From Methylotenera versatilis 7 (GTDB taxonomy: Bacteria > Pseudomonadota > Gammaproteobacteria > Burkholderiales > Methylophilaceae), in the NCBI RefSeq assembly GCF_000799165.1, contig NZ_JUGF01000002.1:868001-932000 (forward strand): DNA of 64,000 bases. The letters are read 5' to 3'. The position numbers were made by a program, and so were the translations under genes. The notes below the pieces were generated by a model. It was given only the letters and a program-made list of their open reading frames with translations. It did not search any database and had not been told where the DNA came from. This document shows, piece by piece, positions 55,991 through 63,566 of the stretch (within the stretch, counting starts at the first letter, position 1; every line of letters starts with the position of its first letter).

Positions 55991-56578
55991 ATGCAGAGTG
56001 TAAGTAAATTCTTTCTAAATAAGCATTTGGCCATTGCTGCTGTTATTGCATTTTTTATGCTACTAACACGCGGTAGTCATGTGTTGACGCACGTTTCTTT
56101 GCCTGATGCCAGTTTAGTATTATTTTTATTAGGTGGGTTGCTGTTAAAGCGTGCGGCTTGGTTTATTGCATTTTTTGTATTGGCAACGGTGATTGATTTT
56201 GGTGCCGCTGCGTTTGATCCTGTGCAAGGATTTTGCTTAACGGATGGCTATTGGGGTTTGATTCCTGCTTATGGGGCGATGTGGCTGGGCGGAGTTTGGT
56301 TGGCTAAACAAAAAGATGTATTTGCGGCCAAATCAAATGCTGTGTTGTCCTATGTTTTAGTCAGCTTAGGAACGACATTTGTTGCTTTTGTTATTTCTAC
56401 ACAAACCTATTATTTGTTTTCTGGACGATTTCCCGCTGAAGGTTTAATTGAGTCCATGCAACATGGCTGGGAATATTTGCCAAGCTGGATGGGGTTCTCA
56501 GCGATGTATTTTGCGTTTGTTTGGTTAAGCGTTGCACTTTGGCGCAGTGTTAAGCACATTGAGGTTTCAAAAGCCTAA
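55991..56578 (+). CDS. btuM: BtuM-type cobalamin transporter
   Basis: A 195-residue inner-membrane protein with six predicted helices, opening with LAIAAVIAFFMLLTRGSHVLTHVSLPDASLVLFLLGG. A single Cys in VQGFCLTDGYWG (Cys82 from this start) matches the position of the cobalt-coordinating, decyanating cysteine described for Thiobacillus BtuM, an ECF-type S-component that works without the usual ABC module. GGAG precedes the ATG at 55991. It directly follows btuB, and no BtuC, BtuD or BtuF gene is seen nearby, so it likely provides inner-membrane uptake. Confidence 0.87.
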   Translation: MQSVSKFFLNKHLAIAAVIAFFMLLTRGSHVLTHVSLPDASLVLFLLGGLLLKRAAWFIAFFVLATVIDFGAAAFDPVQGFCLTDGYWGLIPAYGAMWLGGVWLAKQKDVFAAKSNAVLSYVLVSLGTTFVAFVISTQTYYLFSGRFPAEGLIESMQHGWEYLPSWMGFSAMYFAFVWLSVALWRSVKHIEVSKA

Positions 56579-56597
56579 ATAACGATGGCTAATAAAC

Positions 56598-56627
56598 AAA
56601 GTCGCTTAATTTAAAGCGGCTTTTTTT
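56598..56627 (+). terminator. Terminator-like hairpin between btuM and bluB
   Basis: GTCGCTT and AAGCGGC arms (one G-U pair) followed by seven T residues, ending 10 bases before the bluB ATG. It probably ends or attenuates the btuB-btuM transcript. Confidence 0.8.
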
Positions 56628-56636
56628 ATATTTAAC

Positions 56637-57338
56637 ATGTCTAATTCTCACGCATATAGCCCAGCTGAACAGGCTGCAATTTATAAAGTCATTGCCGAAA
56701 GGCGTGACATGCGACACTTTCTGCCAACACCTGTTGCGCCAGAAATTTTGCAGAAAATTCTGCAAGCTGCGCACCACGCACCTAGTGTTGGTTTAATGCA
56801 GCCCTGGCGATTTATCCGTATTACTGATAATAAGTTACGCAAAAGCATTCATCAATTAGTTGATATTGAGCGCATTAAAACATCACAGGCAATCGGCGAA
56901 TTTGAAAATACGGCGACTGGATTTGTTAATAATGGGTTTGATGCCAAAAGCGCAGAATTTTTACGCTTAAAAGTAGAAGGCATTTTAGAGTGTGGCGAGT
57001 TGTTAATCGCTACGCTCTGTAACAACCGTGAGCAGCATATTTTTGGCCGCCGCACCATGCCTGAAATGGATATTGCATCGGTGAGTTGTGCGATTCAAAA
57101 TATGTGGCTTGCATCACGTGCAGAAGGATTGGGCATGGGCTGGGTGTCTATTTTTGATCCAATTCAGTTAGCACAACTACTACAGATACCTGAGGATGCA
57201 AAGCCTATAGCGGTGCTATGTTTGGGGCATGTAGCCAGTTTTTATAAAGCACCTATGCTAGTGGAAACAGGTTGGGCAAAAGAAAAAACCTTAAATGAAA
57301 TGCTAATGGAAAATAGCTGGCAAACGAATACGTTGTAA
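56637..57338 (+). CDS. bluB: 5,6-dimethylbenzimidazole synthase BluB
   Basis: A 233-residue flavin-destructase of the nitroreductase fold that turns FMNH2 and oxygen into dimethylbenzimidazole, the lower ligand of B12. Motifs: ERRDMRHFLP (FMN phosphate), HHAPSVGLMQPWRFI and AEGLGMGWVSIFDP. There is no clear ribosome site because a terminator-like hairpin fills the leader. CobT, encoded on the other strand at 59561, uses its product. Confidence 0.93.
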   Translation: MSNSHAYSPAEQAAIYKVIAERRDMRHFLPTPVAPEILQKILQAAHHAPSVGLMQPWRFIRITDNKLRKSIHQLVDIERIKTSQAIGEFENTATGFVNNGFDAKSAEFLRLKVEGILECGELLIATLCNNREQHIFGRRTMPEMDIASVSCAIQNMWLASRAEGLGMGWVSIFDPIQLAQLLQIPEDAKPIAVLCLGHVASFYKAPMLVETGWAKEKTLNEMLMENSWQTNTL

Positions 57339-57369
57339 ATTGATGGCTGGCAAAAACTGGACTTAATAA

Positions 57370-57924
57370 ATGAATAAAGTAACGCTGATTTTAGGTGGTG
57401 CACGCTCTGGTAAAAGTAGCTATGCTGAAAAGCTGGCGATTGAATCTGGCTTGCCAGTTACCTACATCGCCACTGCACAAGTTTACGATGATGAGTTCAA
57501 GCAGCGTGTTGCATTGCATCAGCAAAGTCGCCCAGCACATTGGAAAACGCTAGAAGTACATCATCATCTTGCAAATGCGCTGATTGAAGAAGCCAAACCA
57601 GATACTTGTGTGATTGTGGATTGTTTGACGTTATGGTTGGCGCAGTGTATTTGCCCTGATTGTGTGCCACCTGAGAATGTAAAAGATACGGCCAAGTTTT
57701 GGCAAGATGCACGCAAAGGTTTTCTGGATATTTTGCCAAAACTCAAAGGCACCATTATTTTAGTGAGCAACGAAGTTGGTATGGGAATCGTACCGCTAGG
57801 GGCGATTAACCGCCAGTTTCAAGATGAACAGGGCAGATTGAATCAATCAATTGCTCAACAGGCACATGAGGTTACGTTTATTGCAGCAGGCTTGCCGCTT
57901 AAATTGAAAAGCCATTTAAATTAA
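57370..57924 (+). CDS. cobU: Adenosylcobinamide kinase/guanylyltransferase CobU
   Basis: A 184-residue bifunctional enzyme (CobU/CobP) that phosphorylates adenosylcobinamide and attaches GMP. The P-loop is GGARSGKSSYAEKLA (residues 8-15), followed by VIVDCLTLWLAQ and VSNEVGMGIVP and the GAINRQFQDEQGRLNQ stretch. It lies 31 bases after bluB. Confidence 0.95.
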   Translation: MNKVTLILGGARSGKSSYAEKLAIESGLPVTYIATAQVYDDEFKQRVALHQQSRPAHWKTLEVHHHLANALIEEAKPDTCVIVDCLTLWLAQCICPDCVPPENVKDTAKFWQDARKGFLDILPKLKGTIILVSNEVGMGIVPLGAINRQFQDEQGRLNQSIAQQAHEVTFIAAGLPLKLKSHLN

Positions 57925-57946
57925 AAATGAGTCTTAAGGAAAAGGT

Positions 57947-58168
57947 ATGGAAACCAGCATATTTGAATTAAAAGGCGACTTTATCGCCTTGTGTGATTTG
58001 CTTAAAACAACTGGCATTGCCGATAGCGGCGGCCAGGGAAAAGCATTTGTCGCAGATGGAATTGTGACGGTGGACGGAGAAGTTGAATTACGTAAAACTG
58101 CAAAAATCCGCGCTGGGCAAACAGTGGAGTGTTTTGACCATCAAATTAGCGTAGTTGCAGCGACTTAA
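57947..58168 (+). CDS. S4-domain RNA-binding protein, YbcJ-like
   Basis: A 73-residue S4 domain: LCDLLKTTGIADSGGQGKAFVADGIVTVDGEVELRKTAKIRAGQTVE. YbcJ-like proteins bind RNA; the target is unknown. AAGGAAAAGG precedes the ATG. It is the last rightward gene, converging on cobC, and probably co-transcribed with cobU without a direct B12 role. Confidence 0.88.
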   Translation: METSIFELKGDFIALCDLLKTTGIADSGGQGKAFVADGIVTVDGEVELRKTAKIRAGQTVECFDHQISVVAAT

Positions 58169-58191
58169 CACTTAAATTGGCCCAATAATTC

Positions 58192-58785
58192 TTAAAGATT
58201 CACAAAGTTGATTTTAGGCACTGCGCCCAAGTTAACATCGCCAAATTCCAGTTGTGTGATGCTGCCGTAGTCAATATTAAAACGAAACAAACCCTTTAAC
58301 GGCATATTCAGCACATGAGCAAGCAGGGCGCGTATCATGCCGCCATGCGTCACAATCGCAATATTTCCTGCAGGATGACAGCTTAATATTTCATCCAGAA
58401 AATTAATCCCACGCACTTGTAATTGACTGAAGGTTTCACCGTTTGGTGGCGCAGTATGGGCATAGTTTTGCGCCCACACATCAAAAAAATCACGTGGAAT
58501 CGCATCCCAGGCATGCAGCTCCCAATCGCCAAAATGCAGCTCTTTGAGCCGATGGTCAATTATTGGGGCGCCGATATTAAGCGCGTTAGCTAGTTTTTCG
58601 CATCGCTGTAATGGGCTGCTGTAAGCGGCATCAAATATCATGCCATCCAGTTTTGTTTTGGTTTTTTCGCATTCCTGTATAAATGTTGACGCAACATCAA
58701 TATCACTTTGCCCATAGCAAATACCCGGCGCAATTTGCAGGCGCGTGTGGCGAATAAGCGTTAGCTTCACAGGTGCATTGACCAC
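58192..58785 (-). CDS. cobC: Histidine phosphatase, alpha-ribazole phosphatase CobC-like
   Basis: A 197-residue phosphoglycerate-mutase-like phosphatase. The active site is LIRHTR with the second His in IVTHGGMIRALLAH. In this setting it should remove phosphate from alpha-ribazole phosphate or adenosylcobalamin phosphate. It overlaps the end of cobS by 19 bases. Confidence 0.9.
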   Translation of the reverse strand: MVNAPVKLTLIRHTRLQIAPGICYGQSDIDVASTFIQECEKTKTKLDGMIFDAAYSSPLQRCEKLANALNIGAPIIDHRLKELHFGDWELHAWDAIPRDFFDVWAQNYAHTAPPNGETFSQLQVRGINFLDEILSCHPAGNIAIVTHGGMIRALLAHVLNMPLKGLFRFNIDYGSITQLEFGDVNLGAVPKINFVNL

Positions 58786-59561
58786 GCTAGTACGCCCATA
58801 TAAAAGGCCAATTCAGTGAGTTGTTGGGCTGCACCTAAAGTGTCGCCTGTATAACCACCCAAATTTTTCATAAGCTTTGCGCGCCACCATAACCATATGA
58901 TAAAACTAGGTAAAAGCGCCAGTAATATGAATTTAATAATGATTAATTGTGAGTGGTTACTCACAATTAATAAACCGAGAATACTGATCAATGGCAACAA
59001 GCCAAACGCTGTGGCAACGGCCAAATGTTGCATACTCAATTGTGTTGCAAGCGGCTTGGCTTTTCCTGCTGGTTTTGTATAAGTTAAAGTTGCCATCAAC
59101 AACACGCCCCATAATCTGCTTAGCGCATGACCAGCAATTAGTGCGAGCGGAATAAGAATTGGGTTTAAGTGACTGAGTGTTTGAAATTTAGCTATCAGCA
59201 TTAAGAATAAAGCGACTGCGCCGTAAGTGCCAAGCCTGGAGTCTTGCATAATAGTGAGTATTTGCTCACGTTCCCAACCTCCACCAATCCCATCTGCGCT
59301 ATCTGCTAAACCATCCTCATGAAATGCGCCGGTAAGGTAAATGGTTGCTGCCATACTGATTAATACGGCAATAACATGCGGAAAAACAAAGCTGGCGGCA
59401 TAAAAGAATGCGGCACTAAGAAACCCGACAATAATGCCAATAAGAGGGAAATACTTGGTTGAGTGATTTAAATCTGACTCTTGAAAGTTGGCAAAATCAG
59501 GCACTGGAATCCGTGTGAAAAATCCTAAAGCCAATAAAAAATATCGCCATTCTTTTTGCAT
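58767..59561 (-). CDS. cobS: Adenosylcobinamide-GDP ribazoletransferase CobS
   Basis: A 264-residue membrane enzyme (about six to seven helices) that joins alpha-ribazole to adenosylcobinamide-GDP, completing the coenzyme. Key segment TGAFHEDGLADSADGIGGG with the conserved acidic residues, and the GGYTGDTLGAAQQLTE stretch near the end. Its start overlaps the cobT stop by one base. Confidence 0.95.
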   Translation of the reverse strand: MQKEWRYFLLALGFFTRIPVPDFANFQESDLNHSTKYFPLIGIIVGFLSAAFFYAASFVFPHVIAVLISMAATIYLTGAFHEDGLADSADGIGGGWEREQILTIMQDSRLGTYGAVALFLMLIAKFQTLSHLNPILIPLALIAGHALSRLWGVLLMATLTYTKPAGKAKPLATQLSMQHLAVATAFGLLPLISILGLLIVSNHSQLIIIKFILLALLPSFIIWLWWRAKLMKNLGGYTGDTLGAAQQLTELAFYMGVLAWSMHL

Positions 59562-60685
59562 TAAGTGGCTCTTTCAGAAGTGTCTGCGTTTTGAGTTGCC
59601 AGTGAGATTTCATCTGTTGGCAGGCTTTCGCTAACGCCAGCACTAGAGAAGCTAGCCATTTCATTTAAAAAATTAACGGCGGCTTGAATAAGCGGGTAAG
59701 CCAGTGCGGCGCCAGATCCTTCACCCAGTCTTAAATTTAGATTAAGCAAAGGCTTTGCTTCTAAATAATCTAACATTTGGCGATGCGCGGTTTCATTGGA
59801 GCAATGTGCAAACACACAGTAATCCAGAATATTGGGCTGTAATTTATAAGCGACTAATAATGCAGCCGTTGCGATAAAGCCATCAATGATTAGCAGTGTT
59901 TTGTGTTCGGCAGCGCTTAACATTGCACCCGTTATCATGGCAATTTCAAAGCCGCCGAAAGTGGCTAGAACTTGCATTGCATCTTGTTTATTAAGAGCAT
60001 GCTGTTGAATTGCCTGCTTTAAAATGACCGTTTTATGGCTGACGCCTGCATCATCCAAACCTGTGCCACGGCCTACGCATTGCTCAATTGGTATTGCACA
60101 TAACACACTCATTAAGCAACTGGCGGAGGATGTGTTGCCGATACCCATTTCGCCAAAACCCAGCACATTACAACCGTTATCAATTTCTTTCTGCGCGATT
60201 GCCGCACCTTTAGTGATTGCTTGCTCACATTGCGCTAAACTCATGGCGGGTTCAGTTAAAAAATTGTGTGTTCCGAAATCTATTTTTGCATCGACTAGCG
60301 TGTTAATCACATTGGCATCAGCCGTAAAGGTGTGATTCACCCCAGCATCAATCACGCGCAATGTCATGTTATGTTGTTTTGCAAAAACATTAATTGCCGC
60401 GCCGCCCTGCAAAAAATTGATAACCATTTGCGCAGTCACGGCCTGTGGATAAGCGCTGACACCATGATTAGCAATGCCATGATCTGCCGCGAATACTAAT
60501 ATGGTCGGCTGATTTAATTGTGGTGTTAATGTGTTTTGGATTAATCCGATTTGCAATGCTAAATTTTCTAATTCACCTAGCGCGCCTAGTGGTTTGGTTT
60601 TTTGGTTGATTTTCTGCAATAAAGCAGGTTGCAGATTTAGTGATTCTAAGCTGCTACTGAGTGGTGGAATGTTAAAAATATTCAT
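59561..60685 (-). CDS. cobT: Nicotinate-nucleotide:dimethylbenzimidazole phosphoribosyltransferase CobT
   Basis: A 374-residue enzyme that activates the lower ligand to alpha-ribazole phosphate. It shows [46 protein letters not shown] and [15 protein letters not shown] with the catalytic Glu. It heads the leftward cobTSC set, which meets the rightward bluB-cobU genes; together these build the nucleotide loop from DMB and cobinamide. De novo corrin-ring genes are absent here. Confidence 0.95.
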   Translation of the reverse strand: MNIFNIPPLSSSLESLNLQPALLQKINQKTKPLGALGELENLALQIGLIQNTLTPQLNQPTILVFAADHGIANHGVSAYPQAVTAQMVINFLQGGAAINVFAKQHNMTLRVIDAGVNHTFTADANVINTLVDAKIDFGTHNFLTEPAMSLAQCEQAITKGAAIAQKEIDNGCNVLGFGEMGIGNTSSASCLMSVLCAIPIEQCVGRGTGLDDAGVSHKTVILKQAIQQHALNKQDAMQVLATFGGFEIAMITGAMLSAAEHKTLLIIDGFIATAALLVAYKLQPNILDYCVFAHCSNETAHRQMLDYLEAKPLLNLNLRLGEGSGAALAYPLIQAAVNFLNEMASFSSAGVSESLPTDEISLATQNADTSERAT

Positions 60686-60702
60686 GGCAATAAGTGTAAA
60701 GG

Positions 60703-60735
60703 AAAAACCCGTAAAACCTCACGGCCTTACGGGTT
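60703..60735 (-). terminator. Intrinsic terminator after the small lipoprotein gene
   Basis: On the minus strand AACCCGTAA and TTACGGGTT pair around 12 bases and are followed by TTTCC. It lies between the lipoprotein gene and cobT, about 20 bases before the cobT start, so it may separate the two transcripts. Confidence 0.75.
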
Positions 60736-60817
60736 AAATTTTAACCTAAAGCTTTTAATCTGATATTTGCTAATCTAACTTACAAGATAGCTTAATAATT
60801 GGTTTGTAAGCTTTAAA

Positions 60818-61105
60818 TTATTTTGCAGCCTCAGCTGCTGCATCTTTCGCTGCTTGTACGGCATCTACGGCTTCTTCTTTTGCTTCAGCCGCTGCTTCAG
60901 ATGTTGCAGCTGCCGCTTCATTTGCAGCATCAGTCACCGCTTCTTTTGTTTCTTCAGCTACAGCGCCAGCTGCTTCTTTAGTTGCGTCTACCGCTTCGCC
61001 AACTTCTTCTTTCATATTGTTTACAGCGTCATCTGATTTATTGCAGCCAGCCAGTAGTGTGAGTGCAAAAACACCCGCTAATAGTGCGCGTAAAAATGTA
61101 TTCAT
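60818..61105 (-). CDS. Small Ala/Glu-rich amphipathic lipoprotein
   Basis: A 95-residue predicted lipoprotein: leader LLAGVFALTLLAGC (lipobox LAGC, Cys21), then ~70 residues made almost only of Ala, Glu, Lys, Asp, Val and Thr in EAA/KEA repeats, predicted to be one long amphipathic helix or coiled coil. No enzyme motif. Such proteins resemble LEA/apolipoprotein-like repeats or Lpp-type structural lipoproteins; the role is unknown. Confidence 0.82.
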   Translation of the reverse strand: MNTFLRALLAGVFALTLLAGCNKSDDAVNNMKEEVGEAVDATKEAAGAVAEETKEAVTDAANEAAAATSEAAAEAKEEAVDAVQAAKDAAAEAAK

Positions 61106-61146
61106 GGTAAAACTCCCTTATTGATATTGTGTTGATGAAAAATAAA

Positions 61147-61647
61147 TTATTGCGGTGGAATACGTAACATTTGGCCCGGGTAAATTTTATCAGGATGGCT
61201 TAACATGGGTTTGTTCGCTTCAAAAATTTTCATATACGCATTTGCGTTACCGTAAAATTGTTTAGCTACTTTTGACAAAGTATCGCCACTCACAACGGTA
61301 TAAAATTGTGGCTCGGCTTCCGTTTCTTTCACGCCTAACTGATCCTGTACATGCTCAACCCCTTTTACGTTGCCACAGCATAATAAGATTTTCTCTTTGA
61401 TTTCTTGGGTGTCTGCCGTGCCTTGTACAATGACAGTACCAGATGCGCCATCAAAGCCAATGGTTAAATCCTGTGCTGCTAAATTCATTTTGGCAACATA
61501 TATTGCAATGGCGTTAGCAGCTGCTTTGTTTGCGGCATCTACATTTACCGGAGTAGGTGCTTGTTTTGCAGTCTCTTCAGCGGCCTTTGCTTCGCCAATG
61601 CCAAATAATTTTTCCCCAGCTTCTTTAATAAATGAAAACATTCCCAT
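61147..61647 (-). CDS. lysM: BON and LysM domain protein, YgaU/LysM-like
   Basis: A 166-residue protein starting MGMFSFIKEAGEKLFG, an N-terminal BON domain (LTIGFDGASGTVIVQGTADTQEIKEKI) and a C-terminal LysM domain (YTVVSGDTLSKVAKQFYGNANAYMKIFEAN). E. coli YgaU (Kbp) of the same architecture binds K+; the N-terminus here has no signal peptide, as in Kbp. GGAGTG precedes the ATG. Confidence 0.92.
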   Translation of the reverse strand: MGMFSFIKEAGEKLFGIGEAKAAEETAKQAPTPVNVDAANKAAANAIAIYVAKMNLAAQDLTIGFDGASGTVIVQGTADTQEIKEKILLCCGNVKGVEHVQDQLGVKETEAEPQFYTVVSGDTLSKVAKQFYGNANAYMKIFEANKPMLSHPDKIYPGQMLRIPPQ

Positions 61648-61818
61648 ATCGCACTCCTCTTAATTTTGTTGATGCAATTAAAACGTTAAAATAAACTTCA
61701 CTACTTGCTAATTACAGCAACATTTTAAACGTTGCTGATATCATCATAAAACAATTAACATAACTTAACATCCTGATGTTTGAATTTAATTGCAGCAGTG
61801 TGTGTAAATTTATGTGAA

Positions 61819-61830
61819 GTTTGCTATAAT
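61819..61830 (+). promoter_or_regulatory. Extended -10 promoter for tRNA-Phe
   Basis: TTTGCTATAAT (consensus TATAAT at 61825-61830 with TGC just upstream) lies 37 bases before the tRNA. No good -35 is seen. GCAAAC and GTTTGC between it and the tRNA could form a 5' leader hairpin. Confidence 0.6.
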
Positions 61831-61866
61831 GCGCGACTTGCAAACATTTACCGAAGTTTGCATGAG

Positions 61867-61942
<76 letters not shown>

Positions 61943-61950
61943 ACTAAATT

Positions 61951-61977
61951 AAGCTCACATTTATGTGGGCTTTTTTT
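61951..61977 (+). terminator. Intrinsic terminator after tRNA-Phe
   Basis: AAGCTCAC and GTGGGCTT arms (one T-G pair) with a six-base loop and seven T residues, nine bases after the tRNA. Confidence 0.88.
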
Positions 61978-62166
61978 ATTTCTGATTTTGTATACAGCAT
62001 GTCAGGGCTATACAGAGCACCTCTGGTACACATCTTTTTAACCTAGGCACCCAATAATCATCGAATTAGATACTACAACCGCTCTTAGCAATGGTGAATG
62101 CGTTTTAATGCATAGTTTTCATGTGTACAATACAAAATTAATTAGGTGTTAACCGTAAGAATTACC

Positions 62167-62490
62167 ATGAAAAATTATTCAGATATTGAAGCAGCAGATT
62201 TAGTCAGTTTAATGACACAGCCGAAAGTGATTCTAGTAGACGTACGCAATGATGATGAAGTGGCACGGGGTATTATTCCTGACGCTATTCATATTCAGCT
62301 ATCCATGTTGCCAGTCGAATATGAAAAGCTGGTGAATGCAAATGCTGTTGTATTTTACTGTCACAGTGGTGTACGTTCTGCTCATGCAGCCGATTTTGCC
62401 ACTAGTAAGGGTTTAAAAAACGTCCATAATTTGGTTGGTGGCGTAATTGCTTGGGGCAGGGCTGGCCATACTTTCGCTACTAAAAAATAA
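62167..62490 (+). CDS. Rhodanese-domain protein
   Basis: A 107-residue single rhodanese domain with LVDVRNDDEVARGIIPDAIHIQLSMLP and the active-site loop FYCHSGVRSAHAA, in which the Cys persulfide forms. It probably handles sulfane sulfur. I use the ATG at 62167; a GTG at 62146 would add seven residues. It is followed by tusA-like and dsrE-like genes on the same strand, a likely sulfur-relay group. Confidence 0.9.
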   Translation: MKNYSDIEAADLVSLMTQPKVILVDVRNDDEVARGIIPDAIHIQLSMLPVEYEKLVNANAVVFYCHSGVRSAHAADFATSKGLKNVHNLVGGVIAWGRAGHTFATKK

Positions 62491-62548
62491 TGTTCTAAAG
62501 GCTATGTTGTCGAAAAAGTGATTCATATAGAATCAATTAGGAATAAAA

Positions 62549-62782
62549 ATGGAATTTGATAAAGAATTAGACGCGCGTAACTTAAATTGCCCATTACCGA
62601 TTTTGCGCTGTAAAAAAGGCTTAAGTGAGATACAAGCCACGCAAACTCTGAAAGTTTTGGCTACAGATCCCGGCTCGGTTAAAGATTTTCAGGCATTTTG
62701 TAAACAAACAGGTCATGAGTTATTGCAGTTGGATGAAGCAGATGGATTGTTTACGTTTTATATTAAGAAACGCGTCGCTTAA
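62549..62782 (+). CDS. TusA/SirA-like sulfur carrier protein
   Basis: A 77-residue TusA-family protein. The active Cys is in LDARNLNCPLPILRCKKGL (CPxP motif). It carries persulfide sulfur for tRNA thiolation or other uses. It sits between the rhodanese and the DsrE-like gene, fitting a transfer chain. Confidence 0.93.
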   Translation: MEFDKELDARNLNCPLPILRCKKGLSEIQATQTLKVLATDPGSVKDFQAFCKQTGHELLQLDEADGLFTFYIKKRVA

Positions 62783-62806
62783 AAATTAGCGTTTTAATAT
62801 CTAATT

Positions 62807-63274
62807 GTGGCCAAAAAACTCGCATTAATCGCTTCTAAAGGCTCACTTGATTGGGCTTATCCGCCTTTTATCTTGGCCTCAACTGCTGCTGCATTAGATT
62901 ATGAAGTCGAAATTTTCTTCACTTTTTACGGTTTAACACTGCTTAAAAAAGATATCAGTGATTTAAAAGTATCACCACTGGGCAATCCTGCCATGCCAAT
63001 GCCGGTTCCTATGCCAAATTTTGTGCAAATGCTGCCCGGTATGGAGAGCATGGCTACTATGATGATGAAACAGAAGATTGCCGATAAGGGTGTGGCTTCA
63101 ATTGAAGACTTACGTACGGCTTGTTTGGAAAGTGGCGTTAAGTTGATTGCCTGTCAAATGACGGTCGATTTGTTTGATTTTAAACCTAGCGACTTTATTG
63201 ACGGCATTGAGTTCGGTGGCGCTGCTACGTTTTTTGAGTTTGCGGGCGAGTCAGATGTGAACTTGTTTATTTAA
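62807..63274 (+). CDS. DsrE/DsrF/DrsH-like (DsrE2-type) protein
   Basis: A 155-residue protein with KLALIASKGSLDWAYPPFILASTAAALDYEVEIFFTFYGLTLLKK, then a Met/Pro-rich middle and CQMTVDLFDFKPSDFIDGIEFGGAA with a conserved Cys. This matches the DsrE2-type family, many members of which bind or transfer sulfur. The start is GTG at 62807. It is the third gene of the sulfur-relay group. Confidence 0.9.
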   Translation: MAKKLALIASKGSLDWAYPPFILASTAAALDYEVEIFFTFYGLTLLKKDISDLKVSPLGNPAMPMPVPMPNFVQMLPGMESMATMMMKQKIADKGVASIEDLRTACLESGVKLIACQMTVDLFDFKPSDFIDGIEFGGAATFFEFAGESDVNLFI

Positions 63275-63343
63275 CCCATAAACCACTATTAATAAATCAG
63301 CCACACAGCTAAAGCAATCTAGCCTAAATCGTTTTAAGCAATA

Positions 63344-63544
63344 TTACTTTTTCTGCTCGGCCAGTTCCTGTAAATATTCTGCAATGTCCCATTCGCAACC
63401 AGCACACCCAGTAAGCGCGCCGGTTCTTCTTGAGATAGCTTCCTGATCTGCACCTTCATTAAACAGCCGCTTAATATCACGGCGTTTGGTGCCACTGCAA
63501 GAACACATCACATCTTCGTCGTCATTGTAGGTTTTGATGACCAT
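63344..63544 (-). CDS. BFD-like [2Fe-2S] protein
   Basis: A 66-residue protein with four cysteines arranged CSCSGTKRRDIKRLF and TGALTGCAGCEW, as in bacterioferritin-associated ferredoxin-like [2Fe-2S] domains. It may carry electrons to ferritin or act as a cluster-bound regulator. I use the ATG at 63544 (MVIKTYNDD); a GTG at 63565 would add seven residues. It converges on the sulfur-relay genes and follows valS. Confidence 0.85.
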   Translation of the reverse strand: MVIKTYNDDEDVMCSCSGTKRRDIKRLFNEGADQEAISRRTGALTGCAGCEWDIAEYLQELAEQKK

Positions 63545-63566
63545 TGGTGATTGCGGTGTTAACACA

